From Ruminococcus flavefaciens (lineage in GTDB: Bacteria > Bacillota > Clostridia > Oscillospirales > Ruminococcaceae), in contig JAMPIL010000016.1 in NCBI GenBank assembly GCA_023662725.1, positions 1-37,114 on the forward strand: a stretch of 37,114 nt of DNA. The letters are read 5' to 3'. Numbering within the stretch: position 1 is the stretch's first letter; each line of letters starts with the position of its first letter. The notes under the pieces were generated by a model. It had not been told where the DNA came from, searched no databases, and saw only the letters and a program-made list of their open reading frames with translations. Below are positions 24,128-33,073 of this stretch, one piece after another. Made by a program: the position numbers and the translations under genes.

Positions 24128-25333
24128 ATTTTTAACATTATTGAAATTTGTAAAAAACAGGATAAAAACGGCAGAAGAAAATTCAAAGCTGTTCTTCACG
24201 AAATTTTCAGCGATAACTGCGTCGGTGAAGATGGACTCGGTACTGAATATCAGGATAACGGCATTACATGGATTGAAAAATACTGTCAGAATGCGTTAAG
24301 CACTATTTCCGGAATGAGTATTCGTGTTCAGTTCCTTGATGAAGAACGCACTCAGATATTCGGTCACGGAGCCACCGACCTTACGGGAACTAAATCCGAC
24401 GGATTAGCGTTGTTTGAGGACGCTACTGTTGTAGGTCATTTCGAAAAAGGTTATATTACCAATACTGAAATAGACGGTGTTACAAAAAGAGTATGCGTAG
24501 GCGAAGGCATATTGGATGAAATGTGCTACCCGAATTTCGTTCATTGGCTTGAAGATAAAATAAACGACGGCGAATCGGTATTTGGCAGTATAGAAATTTT
24601 CAAAAAACCGGGTAATAAAGGCATCGTATATCTTAAAGGACATAACGGTGAAGAGACCGGCAGAGTACCTGCTGAATTTATGTATTCAGGCTTTGCCATG
24701 CTTGACTGCTGCCGTCCGGCAGATAAATCAAGCCGATTACTGGAGTTAAATTCAAAGAAAACGGAGGTTAACAAAATGGATGAAAAAACTATAAATCAGA
24801 TCACAGAAACAATAAGATCCGGCATTGCTGAGGCAGCAAATAAGTCTTGTGTATACGAAACAAAAATTTCTGAACTCAATTCTATTGTTGAGAAGAAAGA
24901 TGAAGAAATATCCACGCTTAATAAAAATATTGCCGAGTTGACTGCTGTTCTTGAAAAGGTCAATAAAGAACAAGCAGCTATGTGGGCTGAAAGAGATGCA
25001 ATTGAAAAGGAACTTGGAGAGTTGAGAGCTGCAAAGAGAGTTGCCGAGCTTAATACTGCTCTTGAACAGTTCACTGAAAATGAAACAAATGCGGCTAAAG
25101 ACAGCATTGATAAATTCCGTGAAGATCCTATAAATTGCGGAATTGAAATCAATTCTATCGTGGAATCTATTAAGATACACAGTTACGATGCAAGCAAATC
25201 CAAGACGCCTGTAAGAACTGCTGAAATCAACTCAATGCAGAATGAGTTTTTAACAGAATCGATTTTCGGAGGCGTGGACTTCCCGGAAAATGAAAGCACG
25301 GATTCTCTTAATATGAACGAACTTTTTAATTGA
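24128..25333 (+). CDS. Prohead protease fused to scaffold (401 aa), likely ATT start
   Basis: The clean coding frame extends 62 codons upstream of the first ATG (24314) to an in-frame TGA at 24119-24121; the only start-like codon well placed behind GAGGTGATACAAG is ATT at 24128. Protease-like features: VVGHFEKG (His about 104) and FGSIEIF (Ser about 154), as in HK97-type maturation proteases. After about residue 216 comes a charged coiled-coil region (KISELNSIVEKKDEEISTLN...), typical of scaffolds, and an acidic end. An internal start at 24776 would give scaffold alone. Confidence 0.7.
   Translation: MFNIIEICKKQDKNGRRKFKAVLHEIFSDNCVGEDGLGTEYQDNGITWIEKYCQNALSTISGMSIRVQFLDEERTQIFGHGATDLTGTKSDGLALFEDATVVGHFEKGYITNTEIDGVTKRVCVGEGILDEMCYPNFVHWLEDKINDGESVFGSIEIFKKPGNKGIVYLKGHNGEETGRVPAEFMYSGFAMLDCCRPADKSSRLLELNSKKTEVNKMDEKTINQITETIRSGIAEAANKSCVYETKISELNSIVEKKDEEISTLNKNIAELTAVLEKVNKEQAAMWAERDAIEKELGELRAAKRVAELNTALEQFTENETNAAKDSIDKFREDPINCGIEINSIVESIKIHSYDASKSKTPVRTAEINSMQNEFLTESIFGGVDFPENESTDSLNMNELFN
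24776..25333 (+). CDS. Nested scaffold protein (185 aa)
   Basis: ACGGAGGTTAACAAAATG inside the protease frame is a strong ribosome site plus start at 24776. The product MDEKTINQITETIRSGIAEA... contains the whole coiled-coil region and lacks the protease domain, as lambda Nu3 does inside gene C. Abundant scaffold from a nested start fits the need for many more scaffold than protease copies. Confidence 0.65.
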   Translation: MDEKTINQITETIRSGIAEAANKSCVYETKISELNSIVEKKDEEISTLNKNIAELTAVLEKVNKEQAAMWAERDAIEKELGELRAAKRVAELNTALEQFTENETNAAKDSIDKFREDPINCGIEINSIVESIKIHSYDASKSKTPVRTAEINSMQNEFLTESIFGGVDFPENESTDSLNMNELFN

Positions 25334-25350
25334 GAAAGAGAGGTAATAAA

Positions 25351-25821
25351 ATGATTAAATTTCATGAAATAGGAATGTATAAGAATGCAGTAAATATTCC
25401 TTATTGCAAAGTCCCCGATACGATTGCAGACGGAGTAAAGAACGGATATGCAGTAACTTATTCTGAAACAACTAAGACCGTTTCACTTCCTACTGCGACA
25501 ACAGCTAAGGATAGCAATCTTACTATCGTAATGAATGTTTTGGACAAGCCTGAACTCAAGTCTCCTGACGATTATGTAGTCAACGTCGGCGAATACGCAA
25601 GACTTTTCAGACTTGATTCTCTTGCCAACAGAATGCTCGATATGAACGATCTTGCCCTGACTACTGCTTATGAAAACGTTGCTGTTGGAGATAGGCTCAT
25701 TGCAGGTATCGACGGAAAATGGTCTAAGTCTGCTTCTGTAGACGGATATTCTGCATATCTTGAAGTAATTGAAAAGACAAGCTTCTGCGGAAACGGACTG
25801 CTTGTCAAGGTTAATGCCTGA
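25351..25821 (+). CDS. Probable head decoration or minor capsid protein (156 aa)
   Basis: MIKFHEIGMYKNAVNIPYCK... with ribosome site AGAGAGGTAATAAA; the frame from 25330 overlaps the scaffold. Beta-rich, Gly/Val-rich C-terminal half (VAVGDRLIAGIDGKWS...SYLEVIEK-like strands). It sits between scaffold and major capsid protein, the usual place of a decoration protein. Family not certain. Confidence 0.6.
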   Translation: MIKFHEIGMYKNAVNIPYCKVPDTIADGVKNGYAVTYSETTKTVSLPTATTAKDSNLTIVMNVLDKPELKSPDDYVVNVGEYARLFRLDSLANRMLDMNDLALTTAYENVAVGDRLIAGIDGKWSKSASVDGYSAYLEVIEKTSFCGNGLLVKVNA

Positions 25822-25846
25822 TCTTTAGAAACGGAGGTAAAAATAA

Positions 25847-26941
25847 ATGAATACAACTGTTGAACTTAATAATGTACGTCCCTCTGAGTGCGAAGTAAAA
25901 TCTCAGGCAGTTATGAAGAAAACAGCAGAGATTTGTTCTGCGCTTTTTAAGGGCGAGGATACTTCCAAATACGGAAATAATGTCGATATTGTTGCGGCAA
26001 AGCTTAAGTCTCTTGGTCGTGCTGCTGCGGACAATAACTCCAAGGCTATCGCCGAACTTAACACGATCGTAAAGTTTATAGTTCAGCCAAATCTACTGAA
26101 GTCTACGGAAATATTCTCTAAGCTTGGAAATTATCATAAGATCAGATATAACGAACAGGCTGTTGTAAGAACGTACTCTTACGAAGGAATTGACGCTCGC
26201 TGGCAGGCTGCCCACGGTGATGTGACTTTTGGTACGAAGGTGTGGAAACAGTACCCTATAACTACTCAGACAATCTCTTCCGGCATGGCTATTGATTACA
26301 GAGAGCTCGCAAGCGGTAATTTTGACGGAACTATGGGCGAGGAAATTTCTCAGGTTCAGATTGATATGAACAACAAGGCTGTGGCTTATGTTCTTTCCGT
26401 ACTCCATAACGCACTCAAAAACAACACTGAATATGTCAAGTTTTACGAGGAATATGACACTATTCCCACAAAGTCTGCTGTTGATAATATGATAAAAAAT
26501 ATCAGACGACTCGGTAAGGTGACTATTGCCGGCGATTACTCTGTTCTGGCTGCCATTTCTGATTTTAACGGCTATAAGACTGTAGGTTCGGATTCAGTTC
26601 CTTTCTACAATGACGCACAGGTTACAGAAATGGCTCACACAGGATTGAACGGTTGGTATAAGGGAGCTGCTCTTGTGGAGCTTCCAAATCCTTATAACCT
26701 GACGAAGCCGCTTGCTGATAAGTCCGGTTTTGAGACTTATTATGATACGGACAAGCTTTACTTCCTTGCTGCCGGAACAAATTCACCTCTTAATATCTTC
26801 CGCAGAGGAGATATTATGAGTATGTCCGGCAACAGCGTTGATAACGGTGCGGTTATGACACGTTTCGATATGGAAATCGGCGCTGACGTAACCAAGGGCA
26901 GAGAATACGAGATCGGTATGCTTGCAAAAGCTCAGGCGTAA
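25847..26941 (+). CDS. Major capsid protein, HK97-like (364 aa)
   Basis: Starts after ACGGAGGTAAAAATAA. An N-terminal helical arm (about 1-75) is followed by a capsid fold with VRTYSYEGIDARWQAAHGD, TTQTISSGMAIDYRELASG and a late loop PFYNDAQVTEMAHTGLNGWYKGAALVELPNPY. Position after protease/scaffold and decoration genes and before connectors supports it. Very regular codon use with many Gly/Ala/Val, as expected for a highly expressed gene. Confidence 0.8.
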   Translation: MNTTVELNNVRPSECEVKSQAVMKKTAEICSALFKGEDTSKYGNNVDIVAAKLKSLGRAAADNNSKAIAELNTIVKFIVQPNLLKSTEIFSKLGNYHKIRYNEQAVVRTYSYEGIDARWQAAHGDVTFGTKVWKQYPITTQTISSGMAIDYRELASGNFDGTMGEEISQVQIDMNNKAVAYVLSVLHNALKNNTEYVKFYEEYDTIPTKSAVDNMIKNIRRLGKVTIAGDYSVLAAISDFNGYKTVGSDSVPFYNDAQVTEMAHTGLNGWYKGAALVELPNPYNLTKPLADKSGFETYYDTDKLYFLAAGTNSPLNIFRRGDIMSMSGNSVDNGAVMTRFDMEIGADVTKGREYEIGMLAKAQA

Positions 26942-27007
26942 TTGAAAATTATTTTATTCCGAGGGGATGAAACACTCCCCTCTTATGTTTTTAAGGAGGT
27001 AAATACT

Positions 27008-27574
27008 ATGCCGGTTAAAAAGAACACAAAGGCTGAAACCGAAAACGCAGCAGAGGAGACAATTGTCGATAATATCACAGAGGAAATTCCTGTTAAACCC
27101 AAAAGAGAAATTGCCTATACTGACAGAGTTGTTATGACAAATACACGTTCATGGAATCTGAATTTCACATCTACCGAAACAGGCAGAGATATTGTTGTTC
27201 CGGCAGGAGCACAGCATTGGAGCAAGCTAACGGTCGCTGAAGTCGAAGGACAAATTCAGACAGGAAACTTCTTCTTTGTAGGAGCAGACGGCGAAGGAAA
27301 CAACGCCTATATTGAAATTGAAGATGAAGATGTCAGAAATTTTGTATTTCATTTTGATGAAAATGACAGTGGAGACAGGATTATTCTTAACCTTAATAGC
27401 GTAAAGAAGCTTCTTGCTATATCTGACAAATCGGAATTTGAGAATGCTCTTGAAAAACTTGTGGTGACCGAAGGCGATAAGAGAATGATCATTCCTATGG
27501 CAATAAAAGTCGGTATCGACAATGTACAGTCTTACAAAGTATCGGCTATTGAAAAGATATCGGGATACAAATAG
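27008..27574 (+). CDS. Late protein of unknown function (188 aa)
   Basis: Start at 27008 after AAGGAGGTAAATACT (the longer frame from 26942 has no site). N-terminal 35 residues are acidic and disordered (KAETENAAEETIVDNITEEI), followed by a beta-rich domain (SWNLNFTSTETGRDIVVPAG...). Lies between capsid and connector genes; a capsid-associated role is likely from position only. Confidence 0.55.
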   Translation: MPVKKNTKAETENAAEETIVDNITEEIPVKPKREIAYTDRVVMTNTRSWNLNFTSTETGRDIVVPAGAQHWSKLTVAEVEGQIQTGNFFFVGADGEGNNAYIEIEDEDVRNFVFHFDENDSGDRIILNLNSVKKLLAISDKSEFENALEKLVVTEGDKRMIIPMAIKVGIDNVQSYKVSAIEKISGYK

Positions 27575-27585
27575 GCGGTGAAATA

Positions 27586-27990
27586 ATGGGCGATACGTTA
27601 CAAAATACTACCAACAGCGATGTATTTAACAGCTTTCACTCCCATCCTCTGACGAAATATCCTATTCCGGAAGGTCTTGAGGAGCAATGGCTGATTGACG
27701 CTGTCGCCGATTACAGTTTGTCAATCGCTCCCCTGTTTTATGATACTTCCGCCAAAGAATTTGATTCACATCTGCCGCAAGCTGTAATTGCTACACTTGG
27801 GCAGATGATGTACTGTTCCTATCTTGTCAGGACTCTTGACCGTCTGGAACAGTTGAACGGATTTTACGGCAAGGATATCCGTCTTACAGGTTCAGACGAA
27901 TCCAAAAGAACAACCGCCGAAAATCTTGAAAGACAGCTTGAAATCACAAGAGACTGGATTCACAAGCAGAAAACCGTGAGTTATGGGTGA
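27586..27990 (+). CDS. Putative head-tail connector protein (134 aa)
   Basis: MGDTLQNTTNSDVFNSFHSHPLTKYPIPEG... with a helical middle (LPQAVIATLGQMMYCSYLVRTLDRLEQLNG), the size and helical layout of phage head-completion adaptors. Ribosome site AGGCGGTGAAATA. Its stop overlaps the GTG of the next frame. Confidence 0.55.
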   Translation: MGDTLQNTTNSDVFNSFHSHPLTKYPIPEGLEEQWLIDAVADYSLSIAPLFYDTSAKEFDSHLPQAVIATLGQMMYCSYLVRTLDRLEQLNGFYGKDIRLTGSDESKRTTAENLERQLEITRDWIHKQKTVSYG

Positions 27991-27995
27991 CGCCA

Positions 27996-29003
27996 ATGAA
28001 AGAATGGTATATGATCAATTCGCAGCCCACATTAAACAGCGGATTTGAACGCAGTGAATGGGACAGTTATGTGAGCGATTCCTTTGATGAAACCTTAACT
28101 GAAACTCAGCTTGGCAGACAGATATATATGTGCAGAGGACGGTTTGACGGAAATAAATTTGAAACTGAAATTTCTACCTGCGGAATAGTACAATCTGAAA
28201 CTCCGGACGCTTATACACAAGGCTGGCAAAGGCAATTGCTTACAAGAATTTCAGACAGAATTCAGGATTATAAGTATATCAGATACGATGATCATATCTG
28301 GGTAATTATGACAATGCCATCGGATAATCAGATATACAACAAGTGTGTGATTCATTTATGCAACTACACTTTAAAATGGCAGGACAAAAAAGGCAGGATT
28401 TATTATTATCCTGCCAGTATACAGGATGCAACTCAGTACAATACCGGTATCGAAGGAACAAAGGAAATTCATACAGGTTATGTTCAGCTTATGGCTTGGG
28501 TATCTCTTGATAAAATTACTGCCGGACTTGAACGTGATATGCGTATGTTTATCGACGTTGATAAGGCTTCCCCTACTCCGTATGTTATTACAAGCAAGAG
28601 TACTGTTGCTTATTCTTACGGCGGCGATATGCGTGTTATGCGTATTACATTTACCGAAGATGAGCTTAATCGTAAAACAGACCGTATCGACTTAATGCTC
28701 TGCGACTACATTGATCCGGATAACATTCCTCGCCCTACTGTTCCGATAGAGATAAATTATTCGGGCAATCCCGAGATCAGAATAGGCGGACGGAAAACGT
28801 TCAGTACCGATGTTCCGGTTACGTTTTCAATGATTGCCGCCGATATGTGGAAGGACAAAATATTGCTTACTCAGATTGACGATTATTCCTGCGTTGTGAG
28901 GTGCCCAAATGAATCCGCTATGGTGGGAGCAAATATCAAAATTATAGCAAAAAGTGAAACCCAAACAAGCGAACTGCTTGTAAAAGTGATTGGAGGTGTT
29001 TAA
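27996..29003 (+). CDS. Structural protein with C-terminal Ig-like domain (335 aa)
   Basis: Starts MKEWYMINSQPTLNSGFERS; a GTG at 27987 overlapping the previous stop is an alternative. The middle is beta-rich (YKYIRYDDHIWVIMTMPSDN...). The last 85 residues (NYSGNPEIRIGGRKTFSTDV...TQIDDYSCVVRCPNESAMVG...SETQTSELLVKVIGGV) look like a bacterial Ig-like fold, as often added to phage virion proteins for surface binding. Connector or neck role inferred from position. Confidence 0.6.
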   Translation: MKEWYMINSQPTLNSGFERSEWDSYVSDSFDETLTETQLGRQIYMCRGRFDGNKFETEISTCGIVQSETPDAYTQGWQRQLLTRISDRIQDYKYIRYDDHIWVIMTMPSDNQIYNKCVIHLCNYTLKWQDKKGRIYYYPASIQDATQYNTGIEGTKEIHTGYVQLMAWVSLDKITAGLERDMRMFIDVDKASPTPYVITSKSTVAYSYGGDMRVMRITFTEDELNRKTDRIDLMLCDYIDPDNIPRPTVPIEINYSGNPEIRIGGRKTFSTDVPVTFSMIAADMWKDKILLTQIDDYSCVVRCPNESAMVGANIKIIAKSETQTSELLVKVIGGV

Positions 29004-29004
29004 T

Positions 29005-29499
29005 ATGGCTAATTCAAGTTGTGTTATCGACTGGAAAAATCAGATACTTTCCGATTTACAAAACGACAACGAAATTATTACGGCTCTGAATCTTCACGAA
29101 GATGACGATCCCGATGATCTTGTTTGGAGCAGATTGTTTCCCCATTATTACATACCCGATACTCAGGAAGAGGTAAAGACTTATATAATGGTTGAAATTG
29201 ATATTCAGTCCAACAGGAGCAGATATGAGCCGATGAAATATGATTTATACGCTTATCCTACGATAACATTTACCGTTCTTTCGCATCAGAACGATATGCA
29301 GATGAAAATGGCAGGAGTATCAGCTACGAGAATTGACTACATAGCTATGCTGCTCGATAAAAAGTATAACGGCGCTGACGGCTTCGGACTTGGCAGATTA
29401 CAGCTTACGAGCAATATTGCAGGAAATTTGAACGAGACTTATCGTATCAGACAGCTTACGTTCCGAACTGTTGATTTCAACGATAATTTATGTGGATGA
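29005..29499 (+). CDS. Putative tail completion or neck protein (164 aa)
   Basis: Start at 29005 one base after the previous stop, site GGAGGTGTTTAAT. The segment EVKTYIMVEIDIQSNRS...KYDLYAYPTITFTVLSHQND resembles tail-terminator or neck proteins that have a strand-rich core with variable ends. Assignment from layout and position. Confidence 0.5.
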   Translation: MANSSCVIDWKNQILSDLQNDNEIITALNLHEDDDPDDLVWSRLFPHYYIPDTQEEVKTYIMVEIDIQSNRSRYEPMKYDLYAYPTITFTVLSHQNDMQMKMAGVSATRIDYIAMLLDKKYNGADGFGLGRLQLTSNIAGNLNETYRIRQLTFRTVDFNDNLCG

Positions 29500-29503
29500 G
29501 CGT

Positions 29504-30244
29504 ATGAATACTGTTGACGAAATGAGATTATTGACCGGTAAATGCATCGAAATTGCCAAAGGAGTTACTTTATATCAGCCAACCATGAGGGAAATAGCAA
29601 AATTTGGAGAAAAGGAGTATCTGTCTATTGTGCAGATGTTGACAGCAGAACCTTTTGATATGCCGTACTACCTGAGTCGTGCAGGAATTGATTTTGCGAA
29701 AATAACGCCATTTGAGTTGTTTTGCTATTTGTCACGAGGGTTACCCCGAGAATCAACAAAATTGCTGCTGGGCAATCTGAATCTGTCAGATTTCAAAATC
29801 ACCTGCCGAAACGGTGAAACGTTATTAATGGACAGCAATGGAATTATGATAAACTCTCTGACAAGAGAGATACTTGCAGACAACATACGGCGAATGCATT
29901 CTTTACCCAAAAATATAATAACTTCCTGTGAAAATGATTTTACTCATGATTTACTGATTCAACAGCAAAAGAAAGAAATTGACCGAGCTGAACGAAGAAG
30001 AAAAATGTTTGGGGAAAATTCAAATTACGCCGCTTTTATATCGTCTCTTGCTTGTGAATGGCAGAGTTACGATCAGGTACTCGATATGACAGTAGGTCAG
30101 TTTTTTGACGCTCTCGTCAGATTGGGATATAAAGTGACATCTCAAAATCTTTATATGGGTATATATTCCGGCAATCTCTCTCCAAAAGATATAAACAAAA
30201 AAGATTTGGACTGGATGCGTCCAATAAAAAACAAAACATTATAA
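29504..30244 (+). CDS. Hypothetical late protein (246 aa)
   Basis: Starts MNTVDEMRLLTGKCIEIAKG 4 bp after the previous stop; the frame extends to 29471 but lacks a better site. Soluble, helical (TPFELFCYLSRGLPRESTKLLLG, TREILADNIRRMHSLP, QQQKKEIDRAERRRKMFG). Found directly before the tail tube gene. Not recognised; a structural or assembly role is likely by position. Confidence 0.55.
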   Translation: MNTVDEMRLLTGKCIEIAKGVTLYQPTMREIAKFGEKEYLSIVQMLTAEPFDMPYYLSRAGIDFAKITPFELFCYLSRGLPRESTKLLLGNLNLSDFKITCRNGETLLMDSNGIMINSLTREILADNIRRMHSLPKNIITSCENDFTHDLLIQQQKKEIDRAERRRKMFGENSNYAAFISSLACEWQSYDQVLDMTVGQFFDALVRLGYKVTSQNLYMGIYSGNLSPKDINKKDLDWMRPIKNKTL

Positions 30245-30260
30245 TGAAAGGTGGTAGCGT

Positions 30261-31091
30261 ATGGCTATTAACAGTATTGCAATTAAACAGATTGTTGGCG
30301 CTTGGGCTTTTGACAGTGCCGATAAGGTAAAGTGGATGTGCTCACAGGTTGAAAATCTCAAGATTCAGCAGGACGGTCAAACAACAGAAAAGAAGGACGC
30401 TCAGGGATCAACTATTTTTAGTATTGACCTTGCTAAGTCCTGTCAGATTACATTTGATTCTTCCGTACTCGATTTATCTCTCGTAGCAGCTCTTAACGGA
30501 ACAACGAGAACTGATGCGGATTCAGATCATCCTATTAACGTTCCTAATATCGAAAGATTTACTCTTAAAACTGCTGATGTTACAAACGGTTATGTATCAC
30601 TCAGCGAAACGCCAATTTCAACAAGTGGCTTCTATAGAATTTCGTTCCATACTCTGACTACAGATAGTTCTCTTGCGGACAACTATGAGCAAGTTGCTTC
30701 CGCTGCTACTTCGACAAAATTTTACTATGATTCAGCAAATAACAGAGTTTACTTCCCTACCGATTCTGAGGTGTTTAAGGCTGGCTGTAAAATTGAGATT
30801 ATCTATGAGTATCAGGTAACAGCCGGAGTTCAGGTAGTAAACGCAGCCGACAAATTCCCCGACGCTTCCAAGGTCAGATTTCTTGTTCTTGCCGTCGATC
30901 TTTGTGACCAGACCCGTGTTCGTGCGCTTTGGCTGACTGCAAATAATGCAAAACCAAGCGTTTCCAATACAGTTGGATTCTCTCTCGAAGATACGATTTC
31001 CGTAACGCTGAATTGTGCTTATGATTACTGCGATTCAGATAAGTCATTCTACGACATTTCTATTGCCGATAAGACTTTCTCTTGGGCATAA
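30261..31091 (+). CDS. Putative major tail (tube) protein (276 aa)
   Basis: MAINSIAIKQIVGAWAFDSA..., beta-rich with Ser/Thr-rich strands (STIFSIDLAKSCQITFDSSV, RFTLKTADVTNGYVSLSE) and late segments KVRFLVLAVDLCDQTRVRAL and SVSNTVGFSLEDTISVTLNC. This composition and its place before a tail chaperone and tape measure fit a tail tube protein. Ribosome site AAAGGTGGTAGCGT. Confidence 0.65.
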   Translation: MAINSIAIKQIVGAWAFDSADKVKWMCSQVENLKIQQDGQTTEKKDAQGSTIFSIDLAKSCQITFDSSVLDLSLVAALNGTTRTDADSDHPINVPNIERFTLKTADVTNGYVSLSETPISTSGFYRISFHTLTTDSSLADNYEQVASAATSTKFYYDSANNRVYFPTDSEVFKAGCKIEIIYEYQVTAGVQVVNAADKFPDASKVRFLVLAVDLCDQTRVRALWLTANNAKPSVSNTVGFSLEDTISVTLNCAYDYCDSDKSFYDISIADKTFSWA

Positions 31092-31107
31092 ACGAAAGGA
31101 GAAAATA

Positions 31108-31428
31108 ATGGCAGCTTTGATAGAGTGCTGGATTTGTGGCAAACTTCATGAGTATTGTTCGCACTGCGCCGCTTACCATGGGTGGAAATACGTTGCTGAT
31201 ACTCCGGAACATTATCAGATATATTTGACTATCGAGGATTATAATGACGGTGTAATCACTAAAGAAGAAGCGAAGTCTTTGTTTAACACTCATCATGAGA
31301 TAAAAGCATCCGATGATTTATCATGGATGCTTCCTCATGTGGAAAAAAATGCTCGTGAGATCATTGGTGAAAAATCAGCTAAAGAACCAAAAACCGGCAG
31401 GAAAACAGTAGAAAAAACAACAGAATAA
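31108..31428 (+). CDS. Small zinc-ribbon protein (106 aa)
   Basis: Start at 31108 after GAAAGGAGAAAATA. The start CWICGKLHEYCSHCAAYHG holds CxxC...CxxC, one likely zinc site. The tail is Lys/Thr-rich (AKEPKTGRKTVEKTTE). A strong terminator follows 9 bp after the stop. Role unknown. Confidence 0.65.
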   Translation: MAALIECWICGKLHEYCSHCAAYHGWKYVADTPEHYQIYLTIEDYNDGVITKEEAKSLFNTHHEIKASDDLSWMLPHVEKNAREIIGEKSAKEPKTGRKTVEKTTE

Positions 31429-31436
31429 AAAGAATC

Positions 31437-31472
31437 AGAGCGGTTAATCAATATTAACCGCTCTCTGTTTTT
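31437..31472 (+). terminator. Strong terminator inside the late region
   Basis: AGAGCGGTTAAT (31437-31448) and ATTAACCGCTCT (31453-31464) form a perfect 12-bp stem with a 4-nt loop, followed by CTGTTTTTT. It separates the tail tube group from the nuclease gene at 31490. Confidence 0.88.
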
Positions 31473-31489
31473 TAACAATGAGGTTAATA

Positions 31490-31942
31490 ATGGCAAGAAG
31501 TAAATTTAACGTTGATAAAAACACAGCTAAACGCACTTATAACGGAATCACATTTGATTCGGAATTGGAAATGAAATACTATCGTGACGTGGTTTTGCCT
31601 GGCATGGAAAGCGGTCATATCAAATATTACGAACTGCAAAAACCGTATGAACTTCAGCCTAAATTTGTTCATGACGGTAAAATTGTACAGCCGATAAAGT
31701 ATGTCGCTGATTTTTACATAGAGTACGCCGACGGCAGCTCCAAGGTGATTGATACAAAGGGAATCCCCGACAGTACTGCGGTCGTGAAACGTAAAATGTT
31801 CTGGTATGTTTATCCTGACATCAGATATATATGGATAACATACTCAAAAATCGACGGAGGCTGGTGCAGTTACGAGTACGTGAAACAGCAGAGAAATTTA
31901 CGCAAAAAAAATAAAAGAAACAAGGAGAAGAATCATGAATAA
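31490..31942 (+). CDS. DUF1064-type PD-(D/E)XK nuclease (150 aa)
   Basis: MARSKFNVDKNTAKRTYNGI... with FDSELEMKYY (Glu), YVADFYIEYADGSSKVIDTKG (Asp and D-T-K, the D...DxK core) and KRKMFWYVYP. This is the layout of DUF1064 phage endonucleases, small PD-(D/E)XK enzymes thought to act on phage DNA. Ends in a basic tail (RNLRKKNKRNKEKNHE). Odd place: it follows a terminator and sits between tail genes. It overlaps the next gene by 8 bp. Confidence 0.8.
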   Translation: MARSKFNVDKNTAKRTYNGITFDSELEMKYYRDVVLPGMESGHIKYYELQKPYELQPKFVHDGKIVQPIKYVADFYIEYADGSSKVIDTKGIPDSTAVVKRKMFWYVYPDIRYIWITYSKIDGGWCSYEYVKQQRNLRKKNKRNKEKNHE

Positions 31943-32504
31943 AATTAAACTTATTGATGTTATCGGAAAGAACTTTGCTCTTAAAAATAAAACTGTAAAA
32001 ATTAATGGAACGGAAGTTGAAATTAGGACTTATCTTGACACAGATACTTATGCTGCCGCTATCAAGACCATTGCAGAAACTTGTTTTCAGCATGGTACAT
32101 ATTGCCCCGAATACCGTGAACTTGCCCGTAAATATGTTATGCTCAAATACTTCACAAACATTGAAGTGTCTGACGATATGGTAAAAGAAATCTTCAAAAC
32201 AGCTCAAAGCGGAGTATGGTTTTCTAAGATTGAGAGTACAATAGTTTCATTGCCGGTGTGGGCTAATATTGAATCATCCGCAAACGCACTGATCGATTAC
32301 AAAATCAAATCACGCAAAACCTCATTCGATGAATTATGCGACTCTCTAAAGGCTATAACTGCGGAAATGGCTGCAAATACAAACAACATTGACATGGACG
32401 TCATCAAAAACCTTGCCGATCGTCTCAATGGAATAAGCAACAAAGAAATCATCAAGACAATCGTTAAAGAGCATGAAAACGATAATAAGGTTGAAAAGGT
32501 TTAA
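31935..32504 (+). CDS. Putative tail assembly chaperone (189 aa)
   Basis: MNKIKLIDVIGKNFALKNKT...EVEIRTYLDTDTYAAAIKTI. Helical, acidic, and upstream of the tape measure gene, the standard place for a tail chaperone. Starts inside the end of the nuclease gene with AAGGAGAAGAATC. No programmed frameshift product was seen after it. Assignment by position and composition. Confidence 0.55.
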   Translation: MNKIKLIDVIGKNFALKNKTVKINGTEVEIRTYLDTDTYAAAIKTIAETCFQHGTYCPEYRELARKYVMLKYFTNIEVSDDMVKEIFKTAQSGVWFSKIESTIVSLPVWANIESSANALIDYKIKSRKTSFDELCDSLKAITAEMAANTNNIDMDVIKNLADRLNGISNKEIIKTIVKEHENDNKVEKV

Positions 32505-32517
32505 ATAAGGCGAATTT

Positions 32518-33030
32518 ATGGGAAAAGCTAATATTCAGAAACAACTTCAGAAACTTGTCGCAAGTAAGATGAAAATGAGCAGCGGTGAAACCTTACAGGA
32601 TCAATTGTCTCGTGAGGTTCGCCGTCTTTATGACTGTATACAACGTAGGATAAACGATTACTACGATTCGTATGAGCCGAAAATTTACCGCAGGACATAT
32701 AACTTTCGGAAAGCTATGTACGCTGAAGATTTAATCGACGCATATGTAGAAGGCAATCAGATTAAATTGTCAGTCAGGTTTCACGATTCATTTGCATATC
32801 ATCCCAACTTTGATAATTCTCACGATAGTTATGTTCCCATTCTCATGAACTATGGCTGGAATGCTCCAAAATTGGAGAAATATATCGGACATCCCGTTGA
32901 CAGGTTTACACGATTTGAGGGTGCATTTTTTATCGAAAACGGAATCCTTGACTGGAATCATCAGAATAAACTCGGTATAACCATTGATGTGACTTCTATT
33001 TATAACGGCAGAAGGTTTAATTACTTTTAA
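32518..33030 (+). CDS. Late structural protein (170 aa)
   Basis: MGKANIQKQLQKLVASKMKM... begins with a basic helix, then VRRLYDCIQRRINDYYDSYEP and IKLSVRFHDSFAYHPNFDNS. This resembles phage minor proteins of HK97 gp10 type, but the match is weak. Ribosome site AAGGCGAATTT. The cargo unit at 33074-34460 separates it from the tape measure gene. Confidence 0.5.
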   Translation: MGKANIQKQLQKLVASKMKMSSGETLQDQLSREVRRLYDCIQRRINDYYDSYEPKIYRRTYNFRKAMYAEDLIDAYVEGNQIKLSVRFHDSFAYHPNFDNSHDSYVPILMNYGWNAPKLEKYIGHPVDRFTRFEGAFFIENGILDWNHQNKLGITIDVTSIYNGRRFNYF

Positions 33031-33073
33031 AAATTTCTTCTCTTCATTATACAAAAAACAATGATAATACATA

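Noticed and set aside
24752-25180. Leftward frame of 142 codons, Phe/Cys-rich
   Set aside because: Antisense to the scaffold coiled coil; no ribosome site or promoter.
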